64,000 bases of DNA, taken from NCBI RefSeq assembly GCF_030272615.1, contig NC_081409.1:915349340-915413339 (forward strand). The letters run 5' to 3'. The notes under the pieces are model-generated. The model was not told the origin of the DNA. It was given only the letters and a program-made list of their open reading frames with translations, and did not search any database. Positions 25,035 through 37,469 of the stretch are shown piece after piece (within the stretch, counting starts at the first letter, position 1; every line of letters starts with the position of its first letter). The translations under genes and the position numbers were made by a program. Source of the stretch: Cryptomeria japonica (taxonomy: Eukaryota; Streptophyta; Pinopsida; Cupressales; Cupressaceae).

Positions 25035-25679
25035 TTGTTGAGTTTTGAACCCCTCCTACTGCATCATTGGCTCTCATGTTCCCTTGGCTTCGAAGGTGGA
25101 GGAGGGGGACATAGATAAAGCCCCTATGAAAGAGCTCCCTTGTATTGATGGGGGTCCCAATAAGGATGGTTTTATGCCTTCTAATTCTTGGGCTAAGGGG
25201 AGAGGGCATAAGAGGTCTTATAGGGATAGGAAAACTGATGAGGATTTAACAGATTTGAGGTGTTGGATTCTTTGGCCTTGAAGGAAAGGATTCTAATGGA
25301 CATTTCTTCTAGGGCTATAGTTGTGGGTATGGATGTTGTGCAAGTGCAGGGGTGCACTATTATGGGCCAACCTGATGTGCAGAAGCAACAAGTGTCTCCT
25401 AATGGTCCTTCTTTGGGAGATCCAGGTGGTTCAACTAGTTTGCGTCATGATATGGTTTTAGCTGATATGGTTAAAGAGGTGTTGGTTTCTAGGAAAGGAA
25501 GAGGGGCTTATCGGACTTTAGGTCTACATGAAAAGTCCCTTAAGAAAGGCTCCTTTGAAACTTTTTCAAAAGGGGGTTGTAAAAAGACTCAAGAGAAGAT
25601 CCAATTAGCTGGGGAATTGTTAATGGAATCTGGGTCTATTATGCCTATTGATGCTCACTTTTTCCAATCTCTTCCATGA
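25035..25679 (+). pseudogene. LINE ORF1, C-terminal half
   Basis: A Lys/Arg-rich segment (KGRGHKRSYRDRK) leads by a 1-base frame change near 25250 into a frame with RFEVLDSLALKER, which runs to the TGA at 25677-25679. The order and the overlap with the endonuclease start fit the tail of a plant LINE ORF1. The remaining linker is low in conservation. Confidence 0.6.
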
Positions 25680-25945
25680 TTTTTCTCTCTTGGAATGTTA
25701 GGAGGTTGAATAGCATCCCTCAACAAAAGGCTACTCATGATTTGGTTGCAATCCATTCTCCAGATATCTTATGTATTCAAGAGACTAAGTTTTCAATTGA
25801 TTCCATGTTTCACTATGCTTCTAATATTTGGCACCTTGGTCAGTGTCAATGAATTGGTTTCTTGGGTTTCTCTAGAGGTCTAGCTCTATTTTGGGACCCA
25901 AGGAAGATTGTTCCTCTTTGGTGGATATTTAGCCACTCTACTCAT
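25676..25945 (+). pseudogene. LINE ORF2 endonuclease, N-terminal fragment
   Basis: Starts at the ATG overlapping the ORF1 stop. MIFLSWNVRRLNS, then HDLVAIHSPDILCIQETK, are the first two conserved blocks of the APE-like endonuclease that nicks target DNA. The catalytic Asn and Glu of these blocks are visible. A TGA interrupts after about 58 codons; the same frame then reads GFLGFSRGLALFWDP, the next block. Similarity ends near 25945, where a different repeat begins. Confidence 0.82.
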
Positions 25946-25948
25946 GAC

Positions 25949-26062
25949 ACCCAGATCTATCATGACACCCACAAAATTGAATGTTTTCATAGAACAAATA
26001 ACAAGCAGGTGTGGGATTTTAGTATCAAGTTACAATATTAAAACTAATATTTTATTTACTAC
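25949..26062. repeat. Direct repeat, copy A
   Basis: About 114 bp, starting near ATCTATCATGACACCCACAA, repeated with few differences at 26288-26401. Copy B abuts the lipoxygenase exon on its 3' intron side, so copy A may be a duplicated piece of that intron. Confidence 0.75.
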
Positions 26063-26287
26063 TGGGGAAACTACAAGATTAGTTCCTTTTTGTTTCAAAT
26101 ATCTATTTTTGCTTCCCCAAGAATGGAGGTTGGTGACTCTATTTAATGAAAGATTTTAGAAAGATGGTTCAACGCTAGACAAATGCAAGAGATCCATTCA
26201 AATCCAAAGGATGACCTACACCAACAATTGAAGAAATATTGGTTGAAGATGATCAAATACGTCTTTCTTTTTGGAATTCTTTCCTAA

Positions 26288-26401
26288 AAACAAGATCTAT
26301 TATGACATCCACAAAATTGAATGTTTCCATAAAACAGATAACAAGTATGTATGGGATTTTAGTTTCAAGTATCAGTATTAAAACCAATATTGTATTTACT
26401 A
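26288..26401. repeat. Direct repeat, copy B
   Basis: Partner of 25949-26062, lying immediately beside the lipoxygenase exon fragment. Confidence 0.75.
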
Positions 26402-26410
26402 TCAAATAAC

Positions 26411-26618
26411 CTTTCTTTGAGGGGGACAACCCAGGTTCTTCCCCTTATAGGGTAGGGAAAGGCTTGAGATCCTCCCAAAACTTGATGACTGTGTTCCTCA
26501 TCTTTATAGTATGGGTTTCCCAGATCATTATAAAATCCATAGTCATACACTCTATCCCAGTCTTCTCTCTCCCATGTTCCATCGCCTCTTAGGCTTATCA
26601 ACACCTCATTTAGTAGAT
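26411..26618 (-). pseudogene. Lipoxygenase exon fragment
   Basis: On the minus strand the translation [25 protein letters not shown] and [11 protein letters not shown] matches the highly conserved stretch of plant lipoxygenases that starts the catalytic domain (family pattern LRGDGTGER, RVYDYDVYNDLG, LGG, PYPRR). A pyrimidine-rich acceptor ending CTCTAG precedes it at 26619-26620 and a possible donor GT follows at 26409-26410, so it looks like one genomic exon of about 208 bp. No other lipoxygenase exon is recognisable within several kb on either side. Altered residues (PYPIRGRTW) suggest it is no longer constrained. Confidence 0.85.
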
Positions 26619-26695
26619 CTAGAGGAAGAAAGTATGAAATATTCTTTTATAGTCTACAATATCATATGATCTACATATGAATCTACAACTAACTC

Positions 26696-26839
26696 TATGA
26701 TTCATTCATTTCATGAAAAATAACTTTAACCTTCTCAACTACTACTTAAACAAATTGGCCAAGCATATCTCTTATGATTCATTCACTTTACTAAAAATAG
26801 CTTTAACCTTCTCAACTACTACTTAAACAAAATGGCCAA
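26696..26839. repeat. Tandem duplication, about 77 bp
   Basis: TATGATTCATTCA...GGCCAA occurs twice in a row with a period of 77 bases and minor differences. No coding role seen. Confidence 0.75.
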
Positions 26840-27486
26840 AAAAACCTATGATAATGATCTATGTATTTAGCCTATTGGAGAAAAAGATCTGGTCTTTTTT
26901 ATAGCGAGATTCAGGATACACTTAAGAATTACGGACGAAATGAACCCTACCCTTCTAATGTAAATCTAAATACACAAACAATCACAACTCAAGATGTAGA
27001 ACACTTTACATAATTTGCTTGAAACATTAGTATGGAAAGGTCAAAACATGTGTGCATTCTTCATTGCTGAAAGTATAAGAGAATTCAAAACTTCTAGTAA
27101 TGAGTATAGTTATTATATGTATCGCTTAGCAACTAACGACTTTCATGAAACCTATCATAAAACTAATGACCTGTATGAAATTTGTGATAAAATTAATAAC
27201 TTGGATATAAACTGTGATATATCAATATAATTATAAATTGACAAGATGTGATTATTCATATACACATATTAAGTATAATTGTGTAATGATTAGGATAACA
27301 CATTAGAGTATGAAGTATATGATAACAAATTTTACCTAAATTGTAATATGTTAACTATGAACTTGGCTCTATTAGGGTTTGTGTCTTTATACTATCTTTT
27401 TTCTATCTTTATGAAAAACCATAGCTTTCACACATGAACAGTTTAACCCTTCAACATTTATTGTGGGGTCTTAGCTAGTCCATTTT

Positions 27487-27926
27487 ATGGCTTCAAATGG
27501 CTTCAACCCAATAGTTTATATTGGTGTTGATAGTTTGATGACTCTTTATAATGGAAACTCCAAACATGTAGACATGGAAGTTTCTTTTGAATTATTTTCA
27601 CAAGGCACACATTTTCATTCCTCAATCAAGGAGATTTTACCCATCCCTATGTTTGATAATGCATGTCAGTGGCTAGAGAATTTTACTTTTATAGGGTATT
27701 TTGTTGGAATAATTCCCCTTGAAGCATGCTCTATGATTGGGTCAACAAGAATTGGAACACACATGGGGTGTAGCTCAAAACTATCCAAAATCTCAAGAAA
27801 GGGTTCTTTCTTTCTCATTTTGCTAAGGCCAACAATGTTGATAGAATTCTCAAGCATGTTTGTGGATTTCCATGCATCACTATTAGTTTATTAGCCATAG
27901 ATGCAGGATTTCATCATATCATATGA
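27487..27926 (+). pseudogene. Second DUF4283-like LINE ORF1 relic
   Basis: Reading LENFTFIGYFVG in one frame and, after a shift near 27730, YDWVNKNWNTHGV, LKTIQNLKKGFFLSHFAK and NVDRILKHVCGFP in another gives the DUF4283 pattern (F.G.F, W...W...G, GFF...F, RIL...PW). A TAG at 27771 and a TGA near 27924 break it. No zinc knuckle or endonuclease follows. It differs from the LINE at 23.1-25.9 kb, so it is an independent insertion. Confidence 0.65.
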
Positions 27927-30900
27927 GAAGACTCTTCATGTACAAATTTGGCATGCGTTCATGTGTTTATCCCTTCATTGCTAGAAATTTTAAGTACCAT
28001 TACTACTTCCATTGGAGAGGGTGATTTGTCTTGAGCTTGATAGGTTCTATTAGTTTCTTCCACAAACACATGTGTCCATGTTAAGATCAATTTGTCCAAA
28101 GATTGAAAAGAATTTATAAAATTTTAGATTGAAGATAATAGCTAAATCTAGCATGCAATATACCTCAATCTACCCAAAACCTATTTTCGGTTCAAATACA
28201 CTAAACACAAGATTAACGATTTACCTTTTGTGGGCCCCTAGATCAAACAACCTCCTTGATTTGTTGAAAGATTAGAAAAAATTGACAATGATTTCACATC
28301 ACAAAACAAATCTAATGCGATCTCTATCAATAGCTAAAATAAAGTCCAATCCACTTATGATAAAATATTTACCAAAGAGTAATTTTTAAATATTTTAAAC
28401 CATTCCTAGAATGAGAAATAGGGTTAACAACTACTAAAGAGCCCTCCTCTACGGGATTTCCTCAGTTGTCATATCTAGCATTATTGTTATCTTCACAACC
28501 ATTAGTTCTTGTTCACTCTCCCCCATTTTAATATTTATGAGGTTCTTGTAGACCACACAGAGGACTAGAGAAGAGAGAATATGTTATAGAAAAGAGATAA
28601 ATGTCAATTCTCAATATCCACTTCAATAGTTTCTAGTAAAAATAACTTATGTAAAACCATTGTTTTTTAAAGAGTTAAATAGTTATGAAATTCCTCTTTA
28701 TTATTGTTAATGAAATTTATCTATTGGAATTTCCAAGATCATATTGACCTCCTCAGAATATATTCAGTGTGAGATGTTCATCAAAATTAGTTGGTGTAGT
28801 CACACAAATCTGTCCAGCTTAACTAAATAAATATTCGCTATTTATTTGATTAAAAATCCACTAGCCATCAGTTAATTAAATTAATATTTAATTAATTCAT
28901 CTCCAAACATTCTCCTATTAATTAAATAAATTATTCAATTTATTTTAATTAATTCACTATACCAAATTCACAATCAATTAAATGAATAAATCATATTTAT
29001 TTCATTTAATCCCCTTTTCCTCTTTTAAATAAATTAAATAAAAACATTTATTTAAATCATTTATTCCCCCCCCCACTTGCATTTTTCTACAAATGCAACT
29101 TGCACACATTTATTGAAATAAATTAATTTTTATTTTAATAAAATCATATTTTCCCTCACCCACCAAATCCACTTGCAAAATCTAATCCCCTTCTAGATTC
29201 TTCTAACCCCTTCCTAATTAGCCTAATTCATCCCCTAATTATTGTCACATTCCTAAGCAAAATGAAGTCACTTCTCAAAGACTTCAAAAGTCTTTGAAAA
29301 ACATTTAATGCTTTGTGTGTTCAACAAATTAACCCCCAAAGTCTTCCAAGACCACTAATGGCTCTTACATGACCATTTATGACTCTTACATAACCATTTA
29401 TGATTATTTCAAACTTGTCTCCCCAAACATTTATTGTTTTGACCATATTTATCCTTTTCACATTTGCACAATAGTTTATCCATTGGATAAAAGCTTTATT
29501 CTTTGAATAAAGAGTTTATTCATTCAACTAACCTTGACTTTAACTCCCAAAGTCATGTCAAGCATTTAATGCTTATTCCCTCTCCTCTCAACCTATCTCA
29601 CATTGACACTTGTCATCCTGGGATTGGGTTGAAATCCCTCACATGGATTTGAAATCATTCAATCCTGACCCTTGTTGAGATTACTCAATCTCAACCATCC
29701 GTTGCTCCATTTTTCCTATAAATAGAGCCCATTTCTTCATAATCCAGATCCTGAAAACTTGCATGCATTTAACCTATAGGAATTTTAGAGAGCATTTAGC
29801 ATAGCAATACTAAAATCTTGTTATTTTGGGTTAAAATCAATCATTTTAATATCATCTAGTATTTTAGCTTTTCATTTTACATTTAGAGCAAAATACTCAA
29901 ATCTCAATCCTCCATAAGCATCCATAGTGCAAAAAGCTGCTGAGAGCTACACTATTTTGGAACTTGGAGAGGAAAGGAACAAGGGAGAAGGAGCTAAGAG
30001 CATGCTAAGAGGCATTTGGAGATGCCTCATTATCTTTATTTCATTAGTTAGATATATTAGCATGATTTTAGTCTCTCTTGATATGCCTGTTTAGATTAGT
30101 CTTTGATTAAATAACACTAACGGTTTCTTGTGTGTTTTGTGTTGTTTCTCTTAGCCTAACCTTATCCATTTAATAGAGCATCAATTGGCTTTAAATGTTG
30201 TTTGTTTATATGAAGTCTATATTACTTGATTTTTTCTTTGTATAGTTTGTCATGTTATCTAGCTAGCCAACTCATGTTTTATAATAATCACAGTTGGTTG
30301 TAGATTGGTTGTCACCTTTCTCTCTCTATGTCATAGATGGAATCTACATGTTTTCTACCATGTTTTGACATCACTATCCATTTTATTTGGATTCTCTTAA
30401 ACGTTAACAATCATCATTTTTTGTTATAAATATTTATTCTTCTAGAATGGTGTTATTGAGAGGTCGTTCATTTCTTATTACCACTTGGGTTAGTGTGACG
30501 ATTCTAGTATTGTGGGACTGGTGTACAATAAAGATTAGAAGTTTCCCTTATCCCGGATTTGGTGAGGTAGAGGCATGTTATTATATATGTCATAATTTGA
30601 GCCTTTTTAAACCCAATTTTGGTAATTGTCACAATCATTCCCATTGGTTAAGGTTGAATACTATTAACATTAGTTTGAACATGTAGCCTTCAAATTCTCA
30701 AATCATGTGACATAATTTATCATAGTCCCTTTCTTCATTTTCTATCCATTTCTCACTCTTGGTAGTGCCTTTGCTGGATGTTAGATTGTCAAATCACACT
30801 CCCATAAGCTTGAAAATTTAATGGCACATGGGAATATCTTAGGGTTTTAGAAATCAAAATTTTGAATATTTCTCTATTGAGTCATGAGCCTTTTCTATCC

Positions 30901-31386
30901 CACATTAGGAATTCACATAACATAGAGGCTAAACCCACTCAACCAACTAGATATATTTCTTGGTAAAATAGAGTCATTAAGTGTACTTATCACTTCAAAT
31001 TTATGGTTACCTACTATAATTATTTTGGTGTCATGCATACAAGGACACAACCTTAGAGCTTTGCATGGTTATTTCAGCTCTTGTTTTTTGAAGTCATGGT
31101 GGTTCAAGGTTCATCATTAGAAGAAAATCAATGATAACTATTCAACTATAAGTACTCAGATCAGATCCAGACAACCTTTTCTTAAGGTTGATGATAGATC
31201 CACTAAAATATTCTTATAAGACCACAAACCTCATCATAATTATAATGACATCAATGAGATTAAGGATTTGGGTCTCTCTTCATTCAATCAATTATCATGC
31301 TCTTTGTAAATGCCCTGAATTGCATTACTATTGATATCATCAATCTAGTGCCTTTAGGATTTTCAAGTCCATTTTCTATATTATTG
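27927..31386. other. Non-coding repeats with an LTR-like promoter segment
   Basis: No gene recognised. Between about 28830 and 29130 irregular TTAATTAAAT/AATAAAT modules recur. A TATAAATAG at about 29719 is followed by sequence resembling a transcription start region of a plant LTR. No paired LTR, PBS or PPT could be found, so this may be a solo or decayed LTR. Confidence 0.35.
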
Positions 31387-31869
31387 TTGGAAACTTGAGT
31401 TGTGTTGTCATTGATGTCAAACTTGTTCAGATGTACGGATGTTGTATATGGTTCAGAAATGAATGTTTAGGTGTTGGTGTTTTGTTTGGTGGTAATATTG
31501 AGTTAATATGAGGTGTTTTTAGAAGGCTACTAAAGTGGAAGTTATAATATCTAGGAAAGAGTATTTAATATCTTTATGGAAGAATGCTTTGCATTCCTTC
31601 GATTCTTGATGATGTTGACCTAAAATTCTAGATATAATGTCTATGTTCTATGGATGTTGCACTATCATGTTTTCAAGTCCTCAGTTGCTCAAATGGTGAA
31701 GTTGGTTGTGGCAACTTGGTGATAATGAGGTTGTTTGTCAAAACTAGTTTGGAGAATGGTCTACATTGCTCCACTATGTTGGTTCAAATGTTGTGGCTTG
31801 GTGGACATGTTCATATGGTTCATGCGGTATTCTAGTTTAGATTTCTAGTGTTAGTTAGTTTTTGATTAA
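31387..31869 (+). repeat. Possible LTR fragment
   Basis: Begins TGTTGGAAACTTGAG with a nearby TGTCATTGATGTC, resembling the start of the LTR at 57601 (minus strand TGTTGGCATTC, later GTCATTGATGG). Only the first tens of bases look alike. No second edge was identified. Confidence 0.25.
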
Positions 31870-33604
31870 GATAAAATGGGTTTTACAGTGACCCAAAACC
31901 CAAATCCAAAATCCAAAATCTAAACAGTAGTGAAACAGTGTAAAGCCAACGGCCCAACAAAGATAGAAACAGGGAACCACCCCATAAAGACCAACTAAGA
32001 AATAATAGGAAAATCTCAGCAATCCTACAAAAAACTAAAAAAGAGCTCCATAAGCTCAGAATTTTTCTCAATGATGTTTTTGTTGATTTCTTCAAGCTCC
32101 TCCACGATTCTCCTCGTGTCACTTATCCCTTGGTTCCTTCTCCTGGTTCTGGAAGATGGTCCTATGGAAACCTTCTTTTCCGATCCCTGTGGATTCTTAT
32201 CCAGATTCTTCTTTTTAGATTTAACAATTGATGGTGGAATGCTACTGAGTGGCTGGGATTTATGAACAACAATTTTTTCATTTACTTTTTTGAGACCACC
32301 GACATTGTTATTCAGGGCTTCTTTAGTGATATCCACCAAAGCCTTGAGATTACCTTTTAACTCATCCAAACCCTTCTTTAACTTGACAATTATGGCTTCA
32401 TTTTTAGTTTCCATAACCTTCACATCTTCAATTAGATTGCGAGTCATTTTCAATAGCTTATCAGTTGTATCCGTCATGGGATCTCGATGAAGGTGTTAAT
32501 GATCCCTTTTATGACCTGTTTGAGGAGAAGAACTTCACTAATTACCCAATGAAAACATTTCTCCTTGCACGATGTGGAATTAGCCAAAAGAGTATCAGTA
32601 TCCACTTGAACATTTTTAGTATTTCCAAGGTCCATCTAGTCCACATTAAGGGGTATATCCAACTTTATCTCTTCTTCCCCTTTTTCCTCTATATTCACCT
32701 CTTTCCCCACTTTTTGTTGTTTAAATTTTTTATGTCTCATCTCATTGGGTTTGTAAGGTTGGGTTTTGTACTTTTTAGCTGCAAATGTAGGGTGAGGTTT
32801 ACTTTTTCTGCTACTATTAGTTCCTGACGTAGCTTTCTGGGGTGGTCCCTCTTCCTCGGAGGGCGAATATTCTAGGTCATCATCAGACACATGAAGATCA
32901 TGCCAATCCATGGTGATCTCACTCAACGCCATCTCATCCTCATATTCAGTGTCTAACACCACATGTACATTAGGGATAGAGGAGGGATTAGGGTTGGACT
33001 CAATTTTGTGGGTTGGGGAAGGTTTAACCCCATTCATTTTAGCATAATCCATGATAAGGAGAATAAGCCCCTCATGTAATACAAGGTTATCATTATTTTT
33101 AGAATGTTTAGCAAGACCATTCTCTAGAGAAGAAAGAAGATAAAATAGTAGAGAAATATTCCTATCATATCTAAAGTGATTTAAAATAGTAAAATGATAG
33201 GAGAAAATACTTGCATACTGCCCATCTAAGGTAATGTACCTCATGATAACCTCCACCATATCGGCCCACTGGCTCAACAAATATTTTATGTTATATCCCC
33301 CATCAACCATCTTCCTCACCCTGTCACATTCACTCTACTTGTCAGAAAACACAAATAGGGCTTCCTCTGTTGCCTTGCACTCTCTATAAAATTTCTTCCC
33401 ATCCATCGATAGCCCAGTGATTTCCACAATGAAAACCTCATGGATTCTGAATTGCGCTTCAAAATCCCTGAGGATGCCTTTATCCCAACCTTCTACCAAA
33501 CCTTCCATCATTTTGGGGTATTGACCATGTAGCTTTTTCATATAGGGGACAAGGCCACCATCTAAGATTTCAGTCCACAATTCCTTATTTTATTCCTAAT
33601 TATG
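31870..33604 (-). pseudogene. Accessory protein of a retrotransposed unit, minus copy
   Basis: Unrecognised protein. In order: ITGLSMDGKKFYRE and a segment ending FSDK (33580-33335), a TAG, then a helical domain with VEVIMRYITLDGQY, YHFTILNHFR, LLSSLENG and LHEGLILLIM (33319 onward). A charged, basic linker ends at NVD-TAG (32636). A coiled-coil part with LIEDVKVMETK and IVEELEEINKNIIEKNSEL ends at 32025. A 1-base deletion separates the last two parts near 32480. The 3' non-coding tail ends in ATCTTAATCAAAAA, a poly(A)-like end. The copy at 37470-39205 matches throughout, so the element was retrotransposed and 5'-truncated near 33604. Confidence 0.7.
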
Positions 33605-33654
33605 GTACAAAGTCATCTCGATTCTATTTTTATCTCCTCCCACACTAACACATT

Positions 33655-34135
33655 TGGGGTCATTTTACGACGAACTATCATCGTAATTCCGACATATTAT
33701 TGTCGTAGATCCAACGAAATGGTGAAAAGATTTTCGTCACTCAAATTTTGTCGAGTTATTCGACGGACAAATGTTTGTCGGAATTTCGACACATTCTTTG
33801 GCAGAAGTGGCAATAATGTGGTAGTCTAATTCGTTGGAATTCTGACAAAGTCGCCAATCTTCCGATGAACCATGCATTGGGTTTTTTGTCGTAGGTACAA
33901 CATTCCCATCGGAGTTAGTGCCCTTTTTTTGTCAGAATTTTGACGAACAATGCAAGGAATCTCTGATGGGAATGGTGCACTTGCAACAAAATTTTTCATC
34001 GCAGGTACAACATTCTTGTCGAAACATAGTGTCCTTTTTTGTCAGAATTCCGATAACAAATGCAAGGAATCTCCGACGAGAGTGTTGTGCCTGCGACGAA
34101 ATATTTCGTCGCAGATACAACACTCTCGTCGGGGC
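33655..34135. repeat. CpG-rich tandem units with hairpins, CACTA-like subterminal repeats
   Basis: About 116-bp units rich in CGACG/CGTCG repeat three or more times. Each unit is itself an imperfect palindrome. The best is 34073-34132, with the core GCGACGAAATATTTCGTCGC. Arrays of GCGACGAAA and its complement are typical of subterminal regions of plant CACTA transposons. A clear pair of CACTA ends was not found, so it may be a remnant. Confidence 0.55.
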
Positions 34136-36825
34136 CTATATTTAAAAAAAAAAATAACAATTTTCATCAAGGAATATAAAGCATTGCAAATATGGAATAT
34201 GATTTGGGTCTATTGGACCCTGCAATTAAGATTCAATACATATTATTCAATAAGATTAATAGTGGAGCATAATGAAATATTGAAAAGTGTGTTACCTTAT
34301 TGAGATTCTCTTTGTTTCAAGAATAGTTTAATATTCTCTACTTAACAAGGCCAACCACGTGAAGGTGGAAGCTCATTTGGCCCTTTGTCCCCCCCCCTAA
34401 CATCACTCTAAATTCCTCGTTAACATATTCTTATCACACAATGTTTTATACTGATAAAAAATAGCAGCAACACCAAGATCCTCTAGTTTGCAATGATAGA
34501 GAGATCTAACATCTTCAATGTATGTAAGATTCCATAAGGAACTCTAGATAGGACTCCGATAGGATCAATTTTCTCAGACTTAAACGGGTGCCTCTTATAC
34601 TTATACTCTTGGTAAGGTATGGAGAAGGAAAAGATTCTTTTATCAGAACATTGAAGGGACAAGATAACACAATGCTTGGCAAGACACTAGCCCCCAAGAC
34701 TTAGGATCTTATCAATCTACAACATCAAGACAAAAAAAAAGTACAAAGTAGGCAATATGATCAATATTGGTTATATACATGGATCATGCAAAACACAAAT
34801 TTTTTTAACAAAAAGGATATATAATTATATTAATTAAGTATCTAAAAAATATGATAGAAAGATTTCTCAAACGATAAAAAGAAAGATCGGTTTTCCATTT
34901 ATAGTAAAAGTTGAATGAACAATTTGAAAAAACCTATTAAATTATATGAAAATTTTAATTTTTTATTTGAATAGTAGAAAATAGAGCTTTGGAACTTCAA
35001 AATAGTTTTTAAAAAATACACAATTATATTAAAATCTCACTTTTCCTTCTTAAGTTTATTCTAATATTTGACAATGAAATTTACATTTAACCATCTACAA
35101 TGATGTATAATTTTCATCTTTTAAATGTCTAATTAAAACTTGATTAAAATGACTTCACAAAATTTATTCTATGTCAATGGGTGCTTGGTCTACTGATGAA
35201 GTTGAATGGCTCCAAATAAGCCCAGTAGGGATCAAGTCTTGCTAAGTGCAAGGCTCCAACATCATAAGAGATGAGGTCGAGATCATACCCCTAACAAATT
35301 TGACAAAAAATAGTCTAGACCTCCCAGAATAAATAAAAAATAAAAAATAATATTTAATTCTATTATTTGAACAATCTTAAACAAAAATCACTTCACATGG
35401 GAGAGTAAAAATTATCATTCACATGTTACACACAAAAAAATTAAGAGTAAATAGTGATAACATTGACTATCGTCAATCCTTTATTAGCCGATAGGCTTTA
35501 ATAGGTGGGAACTCGTACCCAATCCATCCCCCTTTTAGCAGAACTTAAATGCTCTTGGACAGTACTGTGCCTGCAGCCCTCATAGTCGACACTATTTAAC
35601 ATAGCATAGGTGTTTTTCTTCCCCTTGCTTATATGTATTAAAACAAGCTAACCACTTTTTGCAAGACCTGCAAACTGCAATCCCTTATATTTATTCATCG
35701 CCTCTCTCAAGAGTATTTTGAGGAATAACTCATGAGATTTATATCGTTATTTGCTTATATGTTTGTCTAGCTGTCCCTTGAAGATCAAATCAAGTTTTAT
35801 GTCAGTGGCGTCTTAAATATTATTCTTATGTTTTTTTCTTTTCTTGGTTTAAATTCATTGAATTTTTAGGCAACTGTTTGATCTCCATTTATAATATTTC
35901 CAGTTCTTTAGATTCATTATTAACTCTAAATAATTACAAAAGTTTAAATATTTCTAATCTTTCACTCAAATATATTATGTGCACATAATGAATGCTTCAG
36001 TGATTTTATTATTAGTGAGACAAACCTTGTAGATGAGAATGCATATAAAAGCGTAGTTTAGAAACTAAGAATAGAATCATTTAATATTTTTTTAAATTTT
36101 TTTTAATGAAATGCTAAGAATGAAATTTAAATTTAAAAAGGACCTTCAAATCTTTTAAAGTAAAAGTAAATATGCTTAATGTTTGATTCTTTTAAGATTC
36201 AAATGTTATTTGAAAGATATTAATACTTAGATACATAATACTATTAAATGCATGGTTTTGTCTAATTTAGATATAATACTTAGACATGTTTGAAATATAT
36301 TCAACTTTCTTTTATAAACTCCCTTTGAAATGTTTCTTAAATATGCCTAAATCAAGGATTTTCAACTGCTAACTCGTAGAAGTAATAATCAAATATAAAA
36401 AAATATTCACAATATATTCCTTCTTCTTGTTTGGTCTCTTTTAAATACCTTTTAACTCTAATAGATATGACCCTTCCTTCACATGCCCCTTGATATTATC
36501 TTTTATTAAATACATGTTTTTCCTTGTACTTCTACACTAATTGTTACTAATATTTATTTAAGATACAAATGTAATCTTTAGTCTTATCTCAACTTTGTAA
36601 AATGTAAAATTTAAGATTTAATGTCAAACATAAATATAATAATATTTTAATTTTTAGTTATAATTAATAATTATTTTAAGAAAAATGACCAAGAATTTAA
36701 AACAATAAAACCCATTGTTAAATCTAACACATAAAATATAGAGTTAAATAAAATTATAGAGTGCAATAAATACTGTAACATCTAATATAAAATGTAAAAT
36801 TTATGGGAAGAAAACAATAATATAC
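34136..36825. other. AT-rich non-coding stretch
   Basis: No gene or transposon domain recognised on either strand. A C run lies at about 34390 and a GC-richer patch at 35500-35600. The latter has a faint resemblance to 5S rRNA that was not accepted. Confidence 0.5.
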
Positions 36826-37323
36826 TTTGACAAGGCGGCTAAAGGTAATCCTGGGCTGGCTAGCTATGGGGGAGTTGCTCGCGACCATAATGGTAGGCTT
36901 GTTTCGGTGGTGGCACTCTCACTGGGCACCTAGACAAACCACTTCATCGAGGCAAAAGCTGCTTACATTGGGTTACACATTGCTATCAAAGAAGGGTTAA
37001 AAAAAGTGTGGCTTGAGAGCGATACACTAAACATAATCAAATGTGTGAGTAAACATACTAAGCCCAAATGGACTATCAAGCATTTAATTCAGGAATGTCA
37101 CATCATGATTACAAAATTGGACGAATTCAAAATTTCCCACGTTTATCAAGAAGGTAACATGCCAACGAACCACCTGGCAAACATTGGTGTGGGTTATGTG
37201 GACATACGATGGTGGACAGGGAGGGACACTTTCCCGATACAACTATGTGAACTGAAAAGAAAGGATTCCAATTGTATTGGCCATTCATCTCGCAATTATG
37301 ATGACATATTACCAAATGAGTAA
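36826..37323 (+). pseudogene. LINE-type RNase H domain (RVT_3-like)
   Basis: A continuous frame of 165 codons with FDKAAKGNPGLASYGGV, NGRLVSV, EAKAAYIGL, KKVWLESDTLNIIK and EFKISHVYQEGNMP...HLAN. This is the plant RNase H-like fold found at the end of some LINE ORF2 proteins. The first three acidic positions (Asp, Glu, Asp) are present; the fourth, usually Asp before HLAN, reads Asn. One TAG at 36931 replaces a likely Gln. It has no start of its own and begins abruptly, so it is the tail of a longer ORF. It lies about 150-200 bases before an accessory frame on the same strand. Confidence 0.85.
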
Positions 37324-37469
37324 TGATCTTTCATGAGATTTGAGTTCGAATTTCAAAACTAAGGTTTCTAGAGCTTTCTTTTGTGTCTAGTTCTTCATTG
37401 CGTAGTTTGGGTTTGCTTTTTACACCCAATTTTACAAAGGTAGATTGCTTATGGGAGGTGACTAAAATA

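Larger units (their letters stand above)
23143..25945 (+). mobile_element. Broken plant LINE (L1-like) with a foreign insertion
   Basis: A DUF4283-type ORF1 (23143-25679, split by a foreign insertion at about 23971-25034) is followed by the start of an endonuclease ORF2 at 25676. The stop of ORF1 and the start of ORF2 overlap as ATGA, a common LINE arrangement. ORF2 is lost after about 90 codons. No RT is present in the window next to it. Confidence 0.8.

Noticed and set aside
35510-35600. Possible 5S rRNA resemblance around GCAGAACTTAAATGCTCTTGG
   Set aside because: Only a short stretch resembles the 5S internal region; the rest, including both ends, does not align.
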